Part shown: positions 1 through 10,211 of the stretch, piece after piece | Position numbering within the stretch: the first letter of the stretch is position 1 | Layout of the letters: every line of letters begins with the position of its first letter | Source of the DNA: Hirsutella rhossiliensis | Taxonomy: Eukaryota > Ascomycota > Sordariomycetes > Hypocreales > Ophiocordycipitaceae | DNA length: 64,000 bases | Direction: 5' to 3' | Assembly (NCBI RefSeq): GCF_020360975.1 | Contig: NW_025408668.1 | Coordinates: 8,184,001 to 8,248,000, forward strand | The notes under the pieces: model-generated | The model's database searches: none | What the model saw: only the letters and a program-made list of their open reading frames with translations | Told to the model about the DNA's origin: nothing | Made by a program: the position numbers and the translations under genes

Positions 1-640
1 GATGAGGCCCGTGTTTGGTCATTGCCGCTAACAAGTAGTTTGACAGATTGGCGACGACGAGTAAGAATGGTGTACCGCATTGCATGTGCGAGACCAGTAG
101 ACGTCGGCGGCGATGAGGCAGCGAGTTTAGAGCTTGGAAGGGCCGGGCGTCGGATCGCGGCGAGACGAGGCGCTGCCGAGATACTCTGTTGTAACTACAT
201 ATGGGGGAAGAACAGTCTGTCTGGCGCATCGTTGACGATAATGACTTGGACTTTTCGATTTTATTTGCCCCCACCTTGGCATGCACGCCTCAAGCAATGC
301 ATTACGCGACCAGACGTCGCGAGTCGTCCATGATTTCAACGACAGGCGGGAAGAGGGGCAAATGGCGGGGCTCTGCCTGGGTTGGCACTAATTACCGCTA
401 CTAACTTTAGAGCTCTAGTCTCCCTCGTACCGGCAGTGAGGTAACGGCTTATGAAGACCTGGGTCCTCCGCCTCGACGTGGCCAAGCCCCGATCCCTTGT
501 GTCAATTCGCGACAGACTCTAGCCAGCGACCAAAGTCCACCCGCCGCTTCGCGTCCGGCCCTCAATTGGCTCGCGACCCTTGGAGACTCCTTCTCCAGCG
601 TCAAGTGAGCGGCACCGACCCAATCGACCAGACGCCCACC
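1..640. other. Upstream intergenic region, no gene seen
   Basis: Only short overlapping ORFs without recognisable similarity are present. The last 150 bases or so are pyrimidine-rich and probably hold the promoter and leader of the pyridoxal kinase gene that starts at 641. No RNA gene or repeat was recognised. Confidence 0.5.
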
Positions 641-2020
641 ATGTCGGCCGGAGCCCCCGTGCTCGCCACGCGGGTCCTGGCCGTGGCCAGCCATGTGCGT
701 TCCAGTTTGCCCTCTCGTTTGCCCTCTCGTTTGCCACAAGGCCTTGGCCTCCTCTCTGCCGTGCCGCTTCAAAGTCAGGGACACTGATGCCATGCTCCAG
801 GTCGTCTCAGGGTAAGGGGCCATCGTGGCGCGACAAGGGGAGACAGAGGTGATCCGTTGTTGACGTCCACGTTCGTCCAGCTATGTCGGGAACAAGATCG
901 CCGTCTTCGTGCTCCAGGCGCTGGGCTGTGACGTGGCCGCCTTGAACACGGTGCACTTCAGTACGTTTCGTCCTACCGGCTGTTGACAAGGAGAACTCTT
1001 CTCAATTCAGGCAACGGCAGGCAACCACACCGGGTACAGGCAGTGGACGGGCACAAAGGCCTCGGCCCAGGAGATTGCAGACATCTACAGGGGGCTGAGC
1101 CAGTCCTTTCTCGACGACTTTGACATGATGCTCTCGGGCTACATCCCCGGCGCCGAGGCCGTCGCAGCCGTCGGCGGCATTGCCAAGGAGCTCAAGGAAA
1201 AGGCGCGAGGCGCGCCCGGCAGCTTCTTCTGGGTCTTGGACCCCGTCATGGGCGACAATGGCAAGATATACGTCGCAGAGGATGTCGTCCCCGCCTACAA
1301 GTCGCTCGTGCCATATGCCGACTTGATCCTCCCCAACCAGTTTGAAGCCGAGTGCGTGTTGCTTCTTTTCCCGCCCGTTGCTCTCCATCCGTTTGTGTAT
1401 TTCCCCTTTCGTTCTTGGGCTGACGCTTCCACCCATCCAGGCTCCTGTCTGGCGTCAGCATCGTCGGCATGGAGAGCCTGACAGAGGCGATTCAAGCGCT
1501 GCACGACAAGTACCGCATCCCGCACGTCGTCATCACCTCGGTCCGCCTCCCCGCCGCGGACCAGCCGGCCGACCATCTCTCCGTGGTGGGTTCTAGCATG
1601 ACGTCCGACGGCAAGGCGCGGCTGTTCAAGATTGTCTTTTCCTCCATCGACTGCTACTTCTGCGGCACGGGCGACATGTTTGGCGCCCTCATCACCACGC
1701 GCATGCGCGAGGCCGTCGAGCACGTGCCCGGGTTGCGCGAGCGGCCGAGCTGGCTGAGCAACGATGCCACGCCGGCGCTGGAGCTGCCGCTGGCCAGGGC
1801 CACCGAAAAGGTGCTGGCGAGCATGCACGAGGTGCTTTCGCGGACCAGGGACGCCATGCCCGCCGTCGTGGAGCGCACCCGAGCCGCCATGACCGAGGGC
1901 GAGAGGGCCGACCAGAGGAATGTGCACTACATCAAGACAAAGGCTGCTGAGCTGCAGCTGGTCCAGAACCTGGACTGCCTGCGCACCCCGGCGACGGAGT
2001 TTAGGGCCAAGGCGATATAA
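641..2020 (+). CDS. Pyridoxal kinase (five exons, one 11-nt micro-exon)
   Basis: Predicted 351-residue pyridoxal kinase of the PfkB/ribokinase-like superfamily, which phosphorylates pyridoxal, pyridoxine and pyridoxamine with ATP in the vitamin B6 salvage pathway (yeast BUD16/BUD17 type). Proposed exons are 641-694, 801-811, 881-960, 1021-1351 and 1441-2020; all junctions are GT/AG and keep frame. The start of the protein reads TRVLAVASH then VVSGYVGNK, the usual N-terminal pattern of the family, which requires the 11-nt second exon. Further marks are NHTGYRQWTG, the substrate loop around DPVMGDNGK, LPNQFEAELLSG, and the C-terminal anion hole and catalytic Asp in CGTGDMFGAL (about residue 236). 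The gene converges on the dUTPase gene, 349 bases downstream. Intron 1 carries two to three copies of a 12-base GTTTGCCCTCTC unit. Family assignment is firm; the exact first exon is slightly less so. Confidence 0.9.
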
Positions 2021-2369
2021 CTGGAGCTCGAGAGTGGATGCAATGGAAGCACATTCATTATGTTTGTGAAAGTTTGGGTAGAATAGACAATGCCACTTTT
2101 TCACCTTTTTTCCTCTAAGACTTCTATCCGTGTGCCGGTTGCATGTGCCTGATTGCCCAGGCTGTCGCCTGCTTCGTCTGTTCTGTCTCTTTATGACCTT
2201 GCGCTCTTGATTATGGATTTCTCCACCGAGAAACCCAGGAGCCAAGTATGCAGCCAGGCCGCCAAAGTCATCAAACATGGTCAATCTGGAATCCTGAAAG
2301 AAGGATACTGCACAAGGCCATTAGGGACCTGTATTGGCCTCAGCCGATGACGCCGAGCCCCATCCCGCG
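2021..2369. other. Convergent 3' intergenic region
   Basis: Short spacer between the ends of the convergent pyridoxal kinase and dUTPase genes. It is relatively T-rich and must hold both 3' ends. No further gene is seen. Confidence 0.5.
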
Positions 2370-2986
2370 TCATTGCTTGCCCGTGCTCCCGAAGCCCCCG
2401 GCGCCGCGCACGCTCTCGTCAAGCTCCTGGACCTCGACAACGTCCGGGGTGACGATGCGCTCGAGGACCAGCTGGGCGATGCGGTCGCCCTCCTTGATGT
2501 CGAAGTCGGCGTCGGCGTGGTTGAAGAGCAGGACCTTGACCTGGCCGCGGTAGTCGGCGTCGATGACGCCGGCGCCCGTGTCGATGAAGTGCTTGGAGGC
2601 GAGGCCGGAGCGGGGGGCGATGCGGCCGTCTTTGTTTCCCCCCCCCCCCCGCAGCAAGTCAGCATGCGCGTTCGTGTGCCCCCTCCTCCTGTGCCCTCTG
2701 TCCTTTGGGTCTGAACCGGGCTTGACTTACACGTGCCGGCGGGGACGGCGATGCTAATGTCCGTGTCGACGAGGATCTTGCCCCGCGCCGGGACCGTCGT
2801 GTCCCTGGCGGCGTACAGGTCGTAGCCGGCGGCAAAGGCGCTGCCGCGCGTCGGCAGGCGGCCCTGGTCGGAGAGCTTCTTGACCTGCAGGGCCGGGGCG
2901 GGCTCCATGATGGACGAGCCGTCGTCGGTCGTCTTGACGCGCTTGGAGGGCGGGGAAGCGGCGGCGGCGGCGGTGGTGGACGACAT
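2370..2986 (-). CDS. DUT1: dUTP diphosphatase (dUTPase), trimeric type
   Basis: Hydrolyses dUTP to dUMP and pyrophosphate, which keeps uracil out of DNA and supplies dUMP for dTMP synthesis. Two exons on the minus strand, 2986-2731 and 2629-2370, encode 171 residues. The join gives the sequence [13 protein letters not shown] across the splice. All five motifs of homotrimeric dUTPases are present in order: I in [11 protein letters not shown] in PRSGLA, III in [11 protein letters not shown] in [10 protein letters not shown], and the glycine-rich V in GAGGFGSTG at the C-terminus. The first 30 or so residues are Ala/Ser-rich with a KRVK basic cluster, which could be a nuclear signal. The 101-nt intron contains a C10-like homopolymer next to the acceptor (around 2639-2650), a likely site of sequencing or slippage error. 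Confidence 0.95.
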
Positions 2987-3617
2987 GGTTTGGGGAGATA
3001 CTATCTCTAAGATGCGAGATCAATGGGGCGAATTGGCGAATTGGCGAATTGGGGTGGCAAGGAAAAGGCGAGTTGCTGGAGCTCGGAGGCACGAGGAGGG
3101 GCGGGGGGGTTCTGGAATTCTGGGTGACGCGACAAGCGCGACTCCAAAGACGCGCTCACCAGGCTATCAAGGTACGTACCGGGTATCTGCGCGGGCTTCT
3201 GTGCACTCGGCACCTCGTCCCAGGTAGCTGCAAGATGATGGCCTTAGGTAATCAAGCTCCCTTCTCCAGCCATCGCTGCCAAGCTGCGAGATGCCTCTGC
3301 CTCGACGGACCCTCGACTGCACAGATTTACACGGGCCCATTGGCCAATTCGATGCGCAAGCCCTGCCGCAAACAAGGGAGTCTGGCGAGAACCAAAATTG
3401 CAAGGTTGCAGCAGAGAGGAGCAAGGCTGGCGCTGGTGCCACTGCGCGCCTTAGTAATTACGCGGTACCAAACTGTGAATTGACAAAAAAATTGAGTTTC
3501 CGGGCACTCGTTTCTTTTGCCAGAAGAGCGCCGGGAGTCGGTGCCGACTTTTTCTCCCGCGGCTGCTTCGCCCAAACTAACCCACTAACCCCTTCTTCTA
3601 CTAACTAGTCTATTCCC
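2987..3617. other. Divergent intergenic region
   Basis: Shared upstream region of the dUTPase gene and the Gag-like gene. It contains a short direct repeat, GGCGAATT in three close copies near 3026-3050, and otherwise only shadow ORFs. I looked for long terminal repeats of the Gag-like gene here and saw none, but a long diverged repeat could be missed by eye. Confidence 0.4.
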
Positions 3618-4985
3618 TTGCCTCGTCGAGGCTTCGTCGAGCTTCAGCCCGAGCCCGCTCTTTTCCCCCCCTTAACCCTCCCCGAAAACACCCTGCAGCA
3701 AACTCGCTTTCGAGCTATCCGCCCGTCTGGGCCACCCGGCATCATGCCCGCGCGAATGGGGAGCTCCCGCTCCGCGCCCTTCATCCCCAACCTGCTCGAG
3801 GACCTGAGCATAGACACCGACGTCCGGACCGAAGATGTGCTGCGCGACATCCCCATCCTCTCCGACCGCTCGGGCTGGGACATGTGGCTGCAGCGCGTCG
3901 AGACCGTTGCGAGGCTCGGCGGCATATGGGAATACGTCAATCCCAGAGGCGCCAGGCAGCTCCAGGAGCCTGTCCGGCCGGAACCCCCAGTCCCCCCCGC
4001 CTTTGACACATTCGCAGGCCGCCGGAGAAACGAGTCAGACCAAGACTTCCAAGCTCGCTTCCTCGAACACAAGCTCACGCTCGACCTCGCTGGCCGGTCC
4101 TTTGCCATCAGCCAGGATCGCTTCCGTGTCGACTGTCTCGAGTACTCGATCAAGCTCGGAGAGCACGCCACCGCAAAGGAGGAGCTGAATCAACTGAACG
4201 TGACAATCTACTCGAGCGTGGCCGACGAATGGAAGTCGCACCTCGCCGGCGACAAGGCCACAACGCCACGCCTCAAGCTCGTCACCCTCGAGTCCTTGAT
4301 GACGGGGGTCAAACCTGACTCCAGTCAACAAAACCCACCTCACCCGCAGTTTGAAAGACCTGGCTCCAGTCAACAAAACCCACCTCACTCGCAGTTTGAG
4401 AGACTGATAGAGAAACTAAAGTGCGAGGGTCCCCGGGATTGGCTCGCCTGGGCCTCCGACGTCATCGACCTGAGTGAAGGGTGCGACGAGATCGCGGGCT
4501 CGACCATTTGCGACCAACTGGCCAAGGATTCGTTTCTCGAAAGCGTCGAGCCTTACTATGCAGACTTTCATGAGCGCTGGAGCAAAAAGGTCAACGATGC
4601 CATTTGCTACGGAGAGGCCCCGGTGGCCTTCCATGAGATCATCGACGAGTTCATCTCGGGCAAGCTCCTGCCGCCGGCAAAGACCGACACGATGCTGGTA
4701 CGCATGAAAAGCAAGTCGGTCGAGTCGCCTCCTTCGTCATCTCGGTCGACGGATACCGCAAAACTCACATCCAAATGGTGCCCGGGTTGTCAGGGCGTCC
4801 ACCGCATCAAGGGGAGCTTTTGGTGGCAGACCTGCTGGGTCTACCATGAATACATGGGAGGCAAGACGGCGCCAAGGTGGTTTAAGACCAGAACAGACAA
4901 GCTGGAGGCTGTGAGAGACAGGATGTTGATGCATCCCAAGGAGGAAGAGCTGGCCCTGGAGTGGTATCTGAGCAGATCTAGGTAG
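3618..4985 (+). CDS. Isolated Gag-like protein (Ty1/copia type), intact
   Basis: Single-exon ORF of up to 455 residues; an internal Met at 3744 (MPARMGS) is an equally plausible start. I recognise the layout of fungal copia Gag proteins, not a specific characterised member. The region ILSDRSGWDMWLQRVETVAR through WEYVNP (residues about 75-110) resembles the N-terminal Gag segment of such elements, and the C-terminus has a zinc-knuckle-like Cys/His cluster, WCPGCQGVH, then C and H in CWVYH (about residues 388-410). No protease, integrase or reverse transcriptase follows: the ORF ends in TAG at 4983 and a kinetochore gene begins 360 bases on. The frame is open, GC-rich and has codon use like its neighbours. 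An in-frame 45-base duplication lies at 4315-4404. It may be a domesticated gag gene or a recently stranded fragment. Confidence 0.6.
   Translation: MPRRGFVELQPEPALFPPLTLPENTLQQTRFRAIRPSGPPGIMPARMGSSRSAPFIPNLLEDLSIDTDVRTEDVLRDIPILSDRSGWDMWLQRVETVARLGGIWEYVNPRGARQLQEPVRPEPPVPPAFDTFAGRRRNESDQDFQARFLEHKLTLDLAGRSFAISQDRFRVDCLEYSIKLGEHATAKEELNQLNVTIYSSVADEWKSHLAGDKATTPRLKLVTLESLMTGVKPDSSQQNPPHPQFERPGSSQQNPPHSQFERLIEKLKCEGPRDWLAWASDVIDLSEGCDEIAGSTICDQLAKDSFLESVEPYYADFHERWSKKVNDAICYGEAPVAFHEIIDEFISGKLLPPAKTDTMLVRMKSKSVESPPSSSRSTDTAKLTSKWCPGCQGVHRIKGSFWWQTCWVYHEYMGGKTAPRWFKTRTDKLEAVRDRMLMHPKEEELALEWYLSRSR
4315..4404 (+). repeat. In-frame 45-base tandem duplication
   Basis: Two adjacent 45-base copies (4315-4359 and 4360-4404) differ at a few positions. 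They encode a 15-residue unit, SSQQNPPHPQFER in the first copy and SSQQNPPHSQFER in the second, inside the Gag-like protein. The unit length is a multiple of three, so the frame is kept. Confidence 0.9.
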
Positions 4986-5345
4986 GAGCGCCAATTGCAT
5001 CGAGTCTGCGCAAATACTCGGGCCGTCGGCTGCAGCTACACTTCTCTCACGTCGACCATATCCGTTCGAGAGAGGTCATGCCTAGCCTGCTGTTGAGGCC
5101 GCCTCTTGTCTGCCCTTATGATGTGAGGGGTTCCGTAGGCCACGATATGAGCCGGCCCCTCGTGTTAAAAGCAGGGCTTTGCCTTGACCGCTTGCTGCGC
5201 GTAGCGAAGTCGATTGGTATCGAGGCGCGGGCAAGGCCGTCATCCTTGGCTATATGCACGACCATATCATGACAAGTGTGCCCAGCAGCTTAGCCAAAGA
5301 GGCACCAATGCATGTAGCCGCTGGATGAAGCATCCGAGCTTCTCC
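4986..5345. other. Convergent intergenic region
   Basis: Spacer between the ends of the Gag-like gene and the CENP-K-like gene. Only short ORFs are present, with no reverse transcriptase or integrase remnant that I can recognise. Confidence 0.4.
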
Positions 5346-6381
5346 TCAGCTCTCGAGCTCTCGGCCAAAGTCGACGAGCCTTAACCTCGTTGCATCCTTG
5401 GGGTGAAACTGCGCCACCTTGGACCTGACGAGAAACCTCGCGGCAGCCGATTCCCGGGTCAGCCTCACGTACGACGCCGAGTTGTCTCCTTTGGCCTCGA
5501 CAAGCGCATTGAGGAGCTCCTCCGTCAGCCGCTGCATCTCCCTCCCGGCTGCTGCGACCTCGTCGTCGGCGGCGGCCTCGGCCTGCGCGCTGCCCGTGCC
5601 CCAAAGCTCATCGATGCGGCGCTGGCGCTTTACCCGGCTGTCGGCGCCGCTCTTGGCCTTGCTGGGCTTTCCCTGCGCGTTGAAGCCGGCGGCGAGGTCT
5701 TGCGGATCAATGTCCAGGGCGCTGCCGACGACAGGCCCTCCCAGCTCCTCGGCCGCGAGCATGACGGCCAAGTGATTTTGGATAAAGGCGAGCAGCGACT
5801 TCATCAGCCTCGCCGTCTGGGCGTCGTAATTGGTCACCTTGGCCTCGAGCTCTTCGATTCGTTTCCTGGCGCCGTCCTCGGGCGGCATGTCGGACTGGGT
5901 GTCGAGCTGATGCCGCAGGGACTGTACCCTGACGTCAAGGGCATCGGCCAGGAGTTGCTGATCCTTGAGACTGGCGTGGTCGGCTTCGAGCTGCCTTTTG
6001 GCTCGCTCCACGTCGGGGCTATGCGAATCGAGAAAGCCGTTTGATTCCACAATCGTCTGGTGCGTCCTGCGCAAGGCCAGCAGGGCGGGGAGAAGGGAGC
6101 CGGGAGAGGGCAAGAAGGGTTCCGAGTTGATCAAGTCGTCGAGGGCCGACTTGATGACGACTGCCTGCTCCTCGGGGGGGAGGGGGCTCTCCTCATCGGT
6201 GACGGCACGTATCTATGCCGTCTCTTCTGTCAGTCATGGCCAAGTCAAGCTCATGTCCAGGGGATCTCACCCGCTGGAGCTCCGCCTGGTGCTCATCGAT
6301 CTTCCCTTGGAGCTCTTTGAGCGTATAGTCGAGATTGGCGGCATAGACGTCCGCTTCCGAGACACGCGGATTGGCGTCCAT
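5346..6381 (-). CDS. Kinetochore protein, CENP-K-like
   Basis: Likely fungal CENP-K (Sim4/CTF19 complex), an inner kinetochore component that links centromeric chromatin to microtubule-binding proteins. Exons 6381-6271 and 6212-5346 on the minus strand encode 325 residues; the intron of 58 nt has donor GTGAGA and acceptor TAG. The protein starts MDANPRVSEADVYAANLDYT and is mostly helical, with coiled-coil stretches around residues 20-40 and 80-150 (KRQLEADHASLKDQQLLADA, then RKRIEELEAKV). A basic linker with RVKRQRRIDELWG lies near residue 230, and an Arg/Leu-rich helical C-terminus follows. The assignment rests on overall pattern and recall of fungal CENP-K proteins, not on a catalytic motif, so another coiled-coil kinetochore subunit cannot be excluded. 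Confidence 0.65.
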
Positions 6382-7836
6382 GATGCACAGGAGAGGTATT
6401 TACAGGTGAGCTTTGGCGTCAAGGCAGGGGGCTCTTTTAGCAACCAACGGCTGGATGGAGCAGCAGATTACAAGGTTGGGGTGCGCGTACCTTGCATGCG
6501 CTGATTTAAAAGAGCGGGCACGTTTTCCTTTGACGCCCATCTTGGCACGGCTAAATGGGGTCAACCACCTGTCCTGTCAATTTGCTCAGGCGGTACAGGC
6601 GCGTCAGGTGTGCAGTGGGGTCGCCTGTCGCCACAAGGCACGGTGCTATTCTCCCCGAGCCGGCTTCAGTTGAGCTCTAGGTAGGGGGAGGGGGGGAGAA
6701 TGTACAGGCGGCTTCAGAACCTAGAAACCAATTGGGCCATTGACCTGTACGCGTATCCAATGAGTGCACAGTGCATCGCGATTAGTACGTACCTACCCAG
6801 CAATGGCGATTCTGGTGTGCCAGCTGGCGAGAACACGTGACACGGCTGTACAGTGAGCATCCATACAGACTGCTGAATTTCTAGCCATCTCCACCCAAAC
6901 TTCCTACCTCCAGCAAACCTCGCCCACTCACTCCTCTCTCCTGCAAAGCCGCGACGCGCGCCCCCAGCCAACGGCATCATCCTCCCCCTTAACTTGGACC
7001 TCTTTTCACCGCCGGCAACAGGGCACTCCCTTCTTGTTGCGTTTGTTGTTGGCCCTTTCTCGGCCCCTTCCAGGCCGTGCCCATTTCATTCCGCACGTTG
7101 GGCTGCCGCACTGTCGCCGCGTCTCTTCATCGACGACCCACTTAGTCCAGGAAACCAAAGCTCTCTGCACAAAAAGGGACCAAAAATCATCAGCCTTGCC
7201 CGTCGGCCGCCGCCAGCTGCAGAGTTGCAAGCTTTTGCCTCTTTGTCACCCGCGACGAGCGCCGTTGGCTGCACCCTGGAGCGCAGCCCCCCGGCAAACA
7301 GAACAAGCCAAGGTTTGCTTTCGAGCTGGCGTCTGATCCTCCTTCTTCCTGTTGCTTACCTCTCCACGTTCCATCCACGCAAGATCTCAAGCCCCAGTCA
7401 CGGCCGCTTCCCGTCCTCTCCACCACCAGCTCCGCAACCTGCATTCTCGCACATACCTCAAGTCTCCATCACGACTTCGTTCTCCCAAGGGAAGCTCTGG
7501 CACATCGACGCCACGTCTACAGATCAAGTGCTGCAGCGTCTGAGCGGGAACACTTGCTCATTCTCCCACCGCAACCCGTCTGCCACCATTGACAAGTACT
7601 ACCTTGACCCGAGTCTGAGCGGCACCAGTCAAGCCACTTCACGAGTTTGCAGGAAGGCTCCGTTCGAGCAATCTCGTCACTACACCAGCCCGTTTTCCTT
7701 CGAAAACCCTCTAGGTGTAAATAAGACGAGAATAGAAGACTTCTTTACCACCGCCGCTTTCAACCACCCGTCACGCGACCTGTAAAGACAACACAACGAC
7801 AACAAGACAAGACAGGGGATTCTTACGTCAACCAAC
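6382..7836. other. Divergent promoter and long pyrimidine-rich leader
   Basis: Region between the CENP-K-like gene and the KH-domain gene. From about 6890 to 7836 the plus strand is rich in C and T and lacks stop codons for 263 codons in one frame (6994-7785), but the translation is Ser/Pro-rich low complexity without similarity I know. I read it as a long 5' leader of the RNA-binding protein gene, as is common for fungal regulators. Confidence 0.45.
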
Positions 7837-9379
7837 ATGTCTGCCTCCCCCCCGCAGCCCACTCAGTCGGCGAAACGCCCTCTTGAGGGGGCGTCGTCGC
7901 CATCGCGTGCGACCGATCAGCCTGACGCTAAGCGTCCTGCCCTCGACAAGGTCTCCAAGGCCGACGACGAAGCCGAGGCTGCAGACACCGCCATCGAAGT
8001 CCCCGCTCAGAGCAGCAACGACAGCTCCAACGGCGCTCAGACGGAGCAGTCCGGCACCGCCGCCCCCGTGCCTGCCACTGCTGCCACCGTTGCTACACCT
8101 TCGGTGACCATCGGCTCCGAGGCAGGTGCCAGCTCTGCCGCAACCAACGACGAGACTGCCTGGATCCATATCCGCGCCGTCATCTCGAGCCCCGAAGCCG
8201 CTACCATCATTGGCAAGGGTGGCGAGAATGTCTCCAACATCCGAAAGATGTCGGGTGCTAAGTGCACCGTGAGCGACTACCAGAAAGGAGCCGTCGAGCG
8301 CATCCTGACTGTGAGCGGTATCGTCGATGCTGTTGCCAAGGTATGTCCAAGCGCGAGCCTCGCGTGATTGATTTCTTCGTTGATATTCTGATTTTTTTGC
8401 GTCCCATGCTAACTGAAATCTGCAGGCTTTCGGCCTCATCATCCGAACTCTCAACAACGAGCCGCTCAACGAAAAGTCTACCACTGCCTCCAAGACCTAT
8501 CCCCTTCGCCTTCTCATCCCCCACATCCTCATTGGATCTATCATTGGCAAGGGTGGTGCTCGGATCAAGGAGATTCAGGACGCGTCGGGCGCTCGACTCA
8601 ACGCCTCAGACTCATGCCTTCCCATGTCGAGCGAGCGTTCTCTTGTCGTCATGGGCGTTGCGGACGCTGTCCATATTGCAACCTACTACGTCGGTAGCAC
8701 CCTGCTCGAGCAGCTCAACGAGCGGTTCGGTGGTCCCGCCGCCTCCGCCTATGCCACTCGCAGCGGTGCCCCTGTTGGATCGATCCCCGGCGGCATGCAG
8801 GTTGTCCCGTACTCTCCCCAGCCGGCCGGCGGCCAGTTTGGTCGCCCCGACAACTACGGCCGTCACCAGGATCGACGGGCCCCCCATCACATGCCGGCCG
8901 CCCCCTATGCGCAGCAGTATCCGCACGGGGCTGCCCAGCCAAACCCAGCCATGCCGATTCACTACGGAGCCCAGACCGCGGCGTACGGCGCTGGTCCTCA
9001 CGCGCAGCCGCACATGGCCCATCACAGCGGGCCGCAGCCGCACGGAGGTCCTCAAGGCCAGCCCATTCATGCCGGTATGCCCGGCGGTCCCATCACCCAG
9101 CAGATCTACATCCCCAACGACATGGTCGGGGCCATCATCGGCAAGGGCGGGCAAAAGATCAACGAGATCCGACAGCTCAGCGGCAGCGTGATCAAGATCA
9201 ATGAGCCCCAGGACAGCAGCAACGAACGCCTTGTCACGGTCACTGGAACTGAAGAGTGTAACCGGATGGCGCTGTACTTGCTGTACTCCCGTCTGGGTAT
9301 GGACAAGCCGGACACCCTTTTGCAAAAGCCCGAGACTGACTTGAAGCCCATGACAGAATCGGAGAAGCATCGCATTTAA
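7837..9379 (+). CDS. Triple KH-domain RNA-binding protein (Rnc1/PBP2-like)
   Basis: 485-residue poly(C)-binding-type protein with three KH domains, resembling Schizosaccharomyces pombe Rnc1 and yeast PBP2/HEK2, which bind mRNAs and affect their stability or localisation. Exons are 7837-8340 and 8426-9379; the intron has donor GTATGT, branch GCTAAC and acceptor CAG. The three GxxG loops are all intact: IIGKGGENV (about 126), IIGKGGARI (about 208) and IIGKGGQKI (about 405). The first 105 residues are a disordered Ala/Ser/Pro segment with a KRPLEGA start. Between KH2 and KH3 lies a His/Pro/Gln/Gly-rich linker of about 110 residues, typical of proteins that enter RNA granules. The long leader upstream suggests translational control. 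Confidence 0.9.
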
Positions 9380-10211
9380 CCCACGACCGCCAACGTCGCG
9401 ACGTTTCGACCAATCGAATTGCGGCAGGGGGGGCTGGGGAGGAGGGTCAGGGTATCGACTTTTGTGCTCTGGTTTTTTCTTTTGATTTACGGACTCGGTG
9501 CAAGGGAAAGGAAGGGCGGTTGCGCCACAATGGCTTGTACACAGGTAACGACAACGTAAGACGGTCTGGAGGCCTGGCATGGCCGGAACACAGCTTGACG
9601 GCCCAGTAAGTGCACTATCGAATGGAACCCGGGTGCACACGAGTGTTTGGCCCGATCAGCCATGCTGAGGCTGCGGCCGGACTGAGTGGTAAGCTCGAGG
9701 TGACGACGTGTTCGACGGTACGGATGGCATATGCAACAGCGTGTTTTGTCTGTTTGATAACCTTTCTCATTTGCCGGGGAGGGACTAGACGGTCCGGCAG
9801 CCAAAGTAGCTGCGGCAAAGCCCCTTTTCTTTTAATTACACTTTTTAGTTTCCATGGCATGTGCGATGCTCGAGACAGATGCATGCATATGCGCTTTGGG
9901 GTGGTGCTCAACCAGGCTGAAGGGGGAGAGCGGGTGTAGTATACGTTGAGACGTGGTCAACGGAGGAGGGGCTCATATTCCAGACGAGGCTTTGAATCGG
10001 CGCGCGTGTCGAGCGTGGTCTGGGGGGAAGGGTAGGCCTCGCAGGGCCAGGCATGGCGACATCCAGGCGTGCTTGATGACCTTGAGTGAACGGGCAGAGG
10101 GTGATTTACGACGGTTGGTTACAGTTTGGTCAGGCTAACGTGGTACTGGCAGGGCAAGGGAGGCTGCGGTCAGCTACACTGCTTGTCACCTCTGTTGGTG
10201 GAGAAGGGGCG
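9380..10211. other. Convergent 3' intergenic region
   Basis: Follows the KH-domain gene and precedes the end of the alpha/beta-barrel gene on the other strand. Several T-rich tracts could serve as 3' processing signals. No gene recognised. Confidence 0.4.

Noticed and set aside
1295..2284. 329-codon minus-strand ORF
   Set aside because: Antisense to the last exons of pyridoxal kinase; no motif and no independent support.
3000..5345. LTR pair flanking the Gag-like ORF
   Set aside because: No direct repeat longer than about 10 bases was visible on both sides; the only clear repeat is internal to the ORF.
6994..7785. 263-codon plus-strand ORF ahead of the KH gene
   Set aside because: Ser/Pro/Leu low complexity in a C/T-rich leader; better explained as 5' untranslated sequence.
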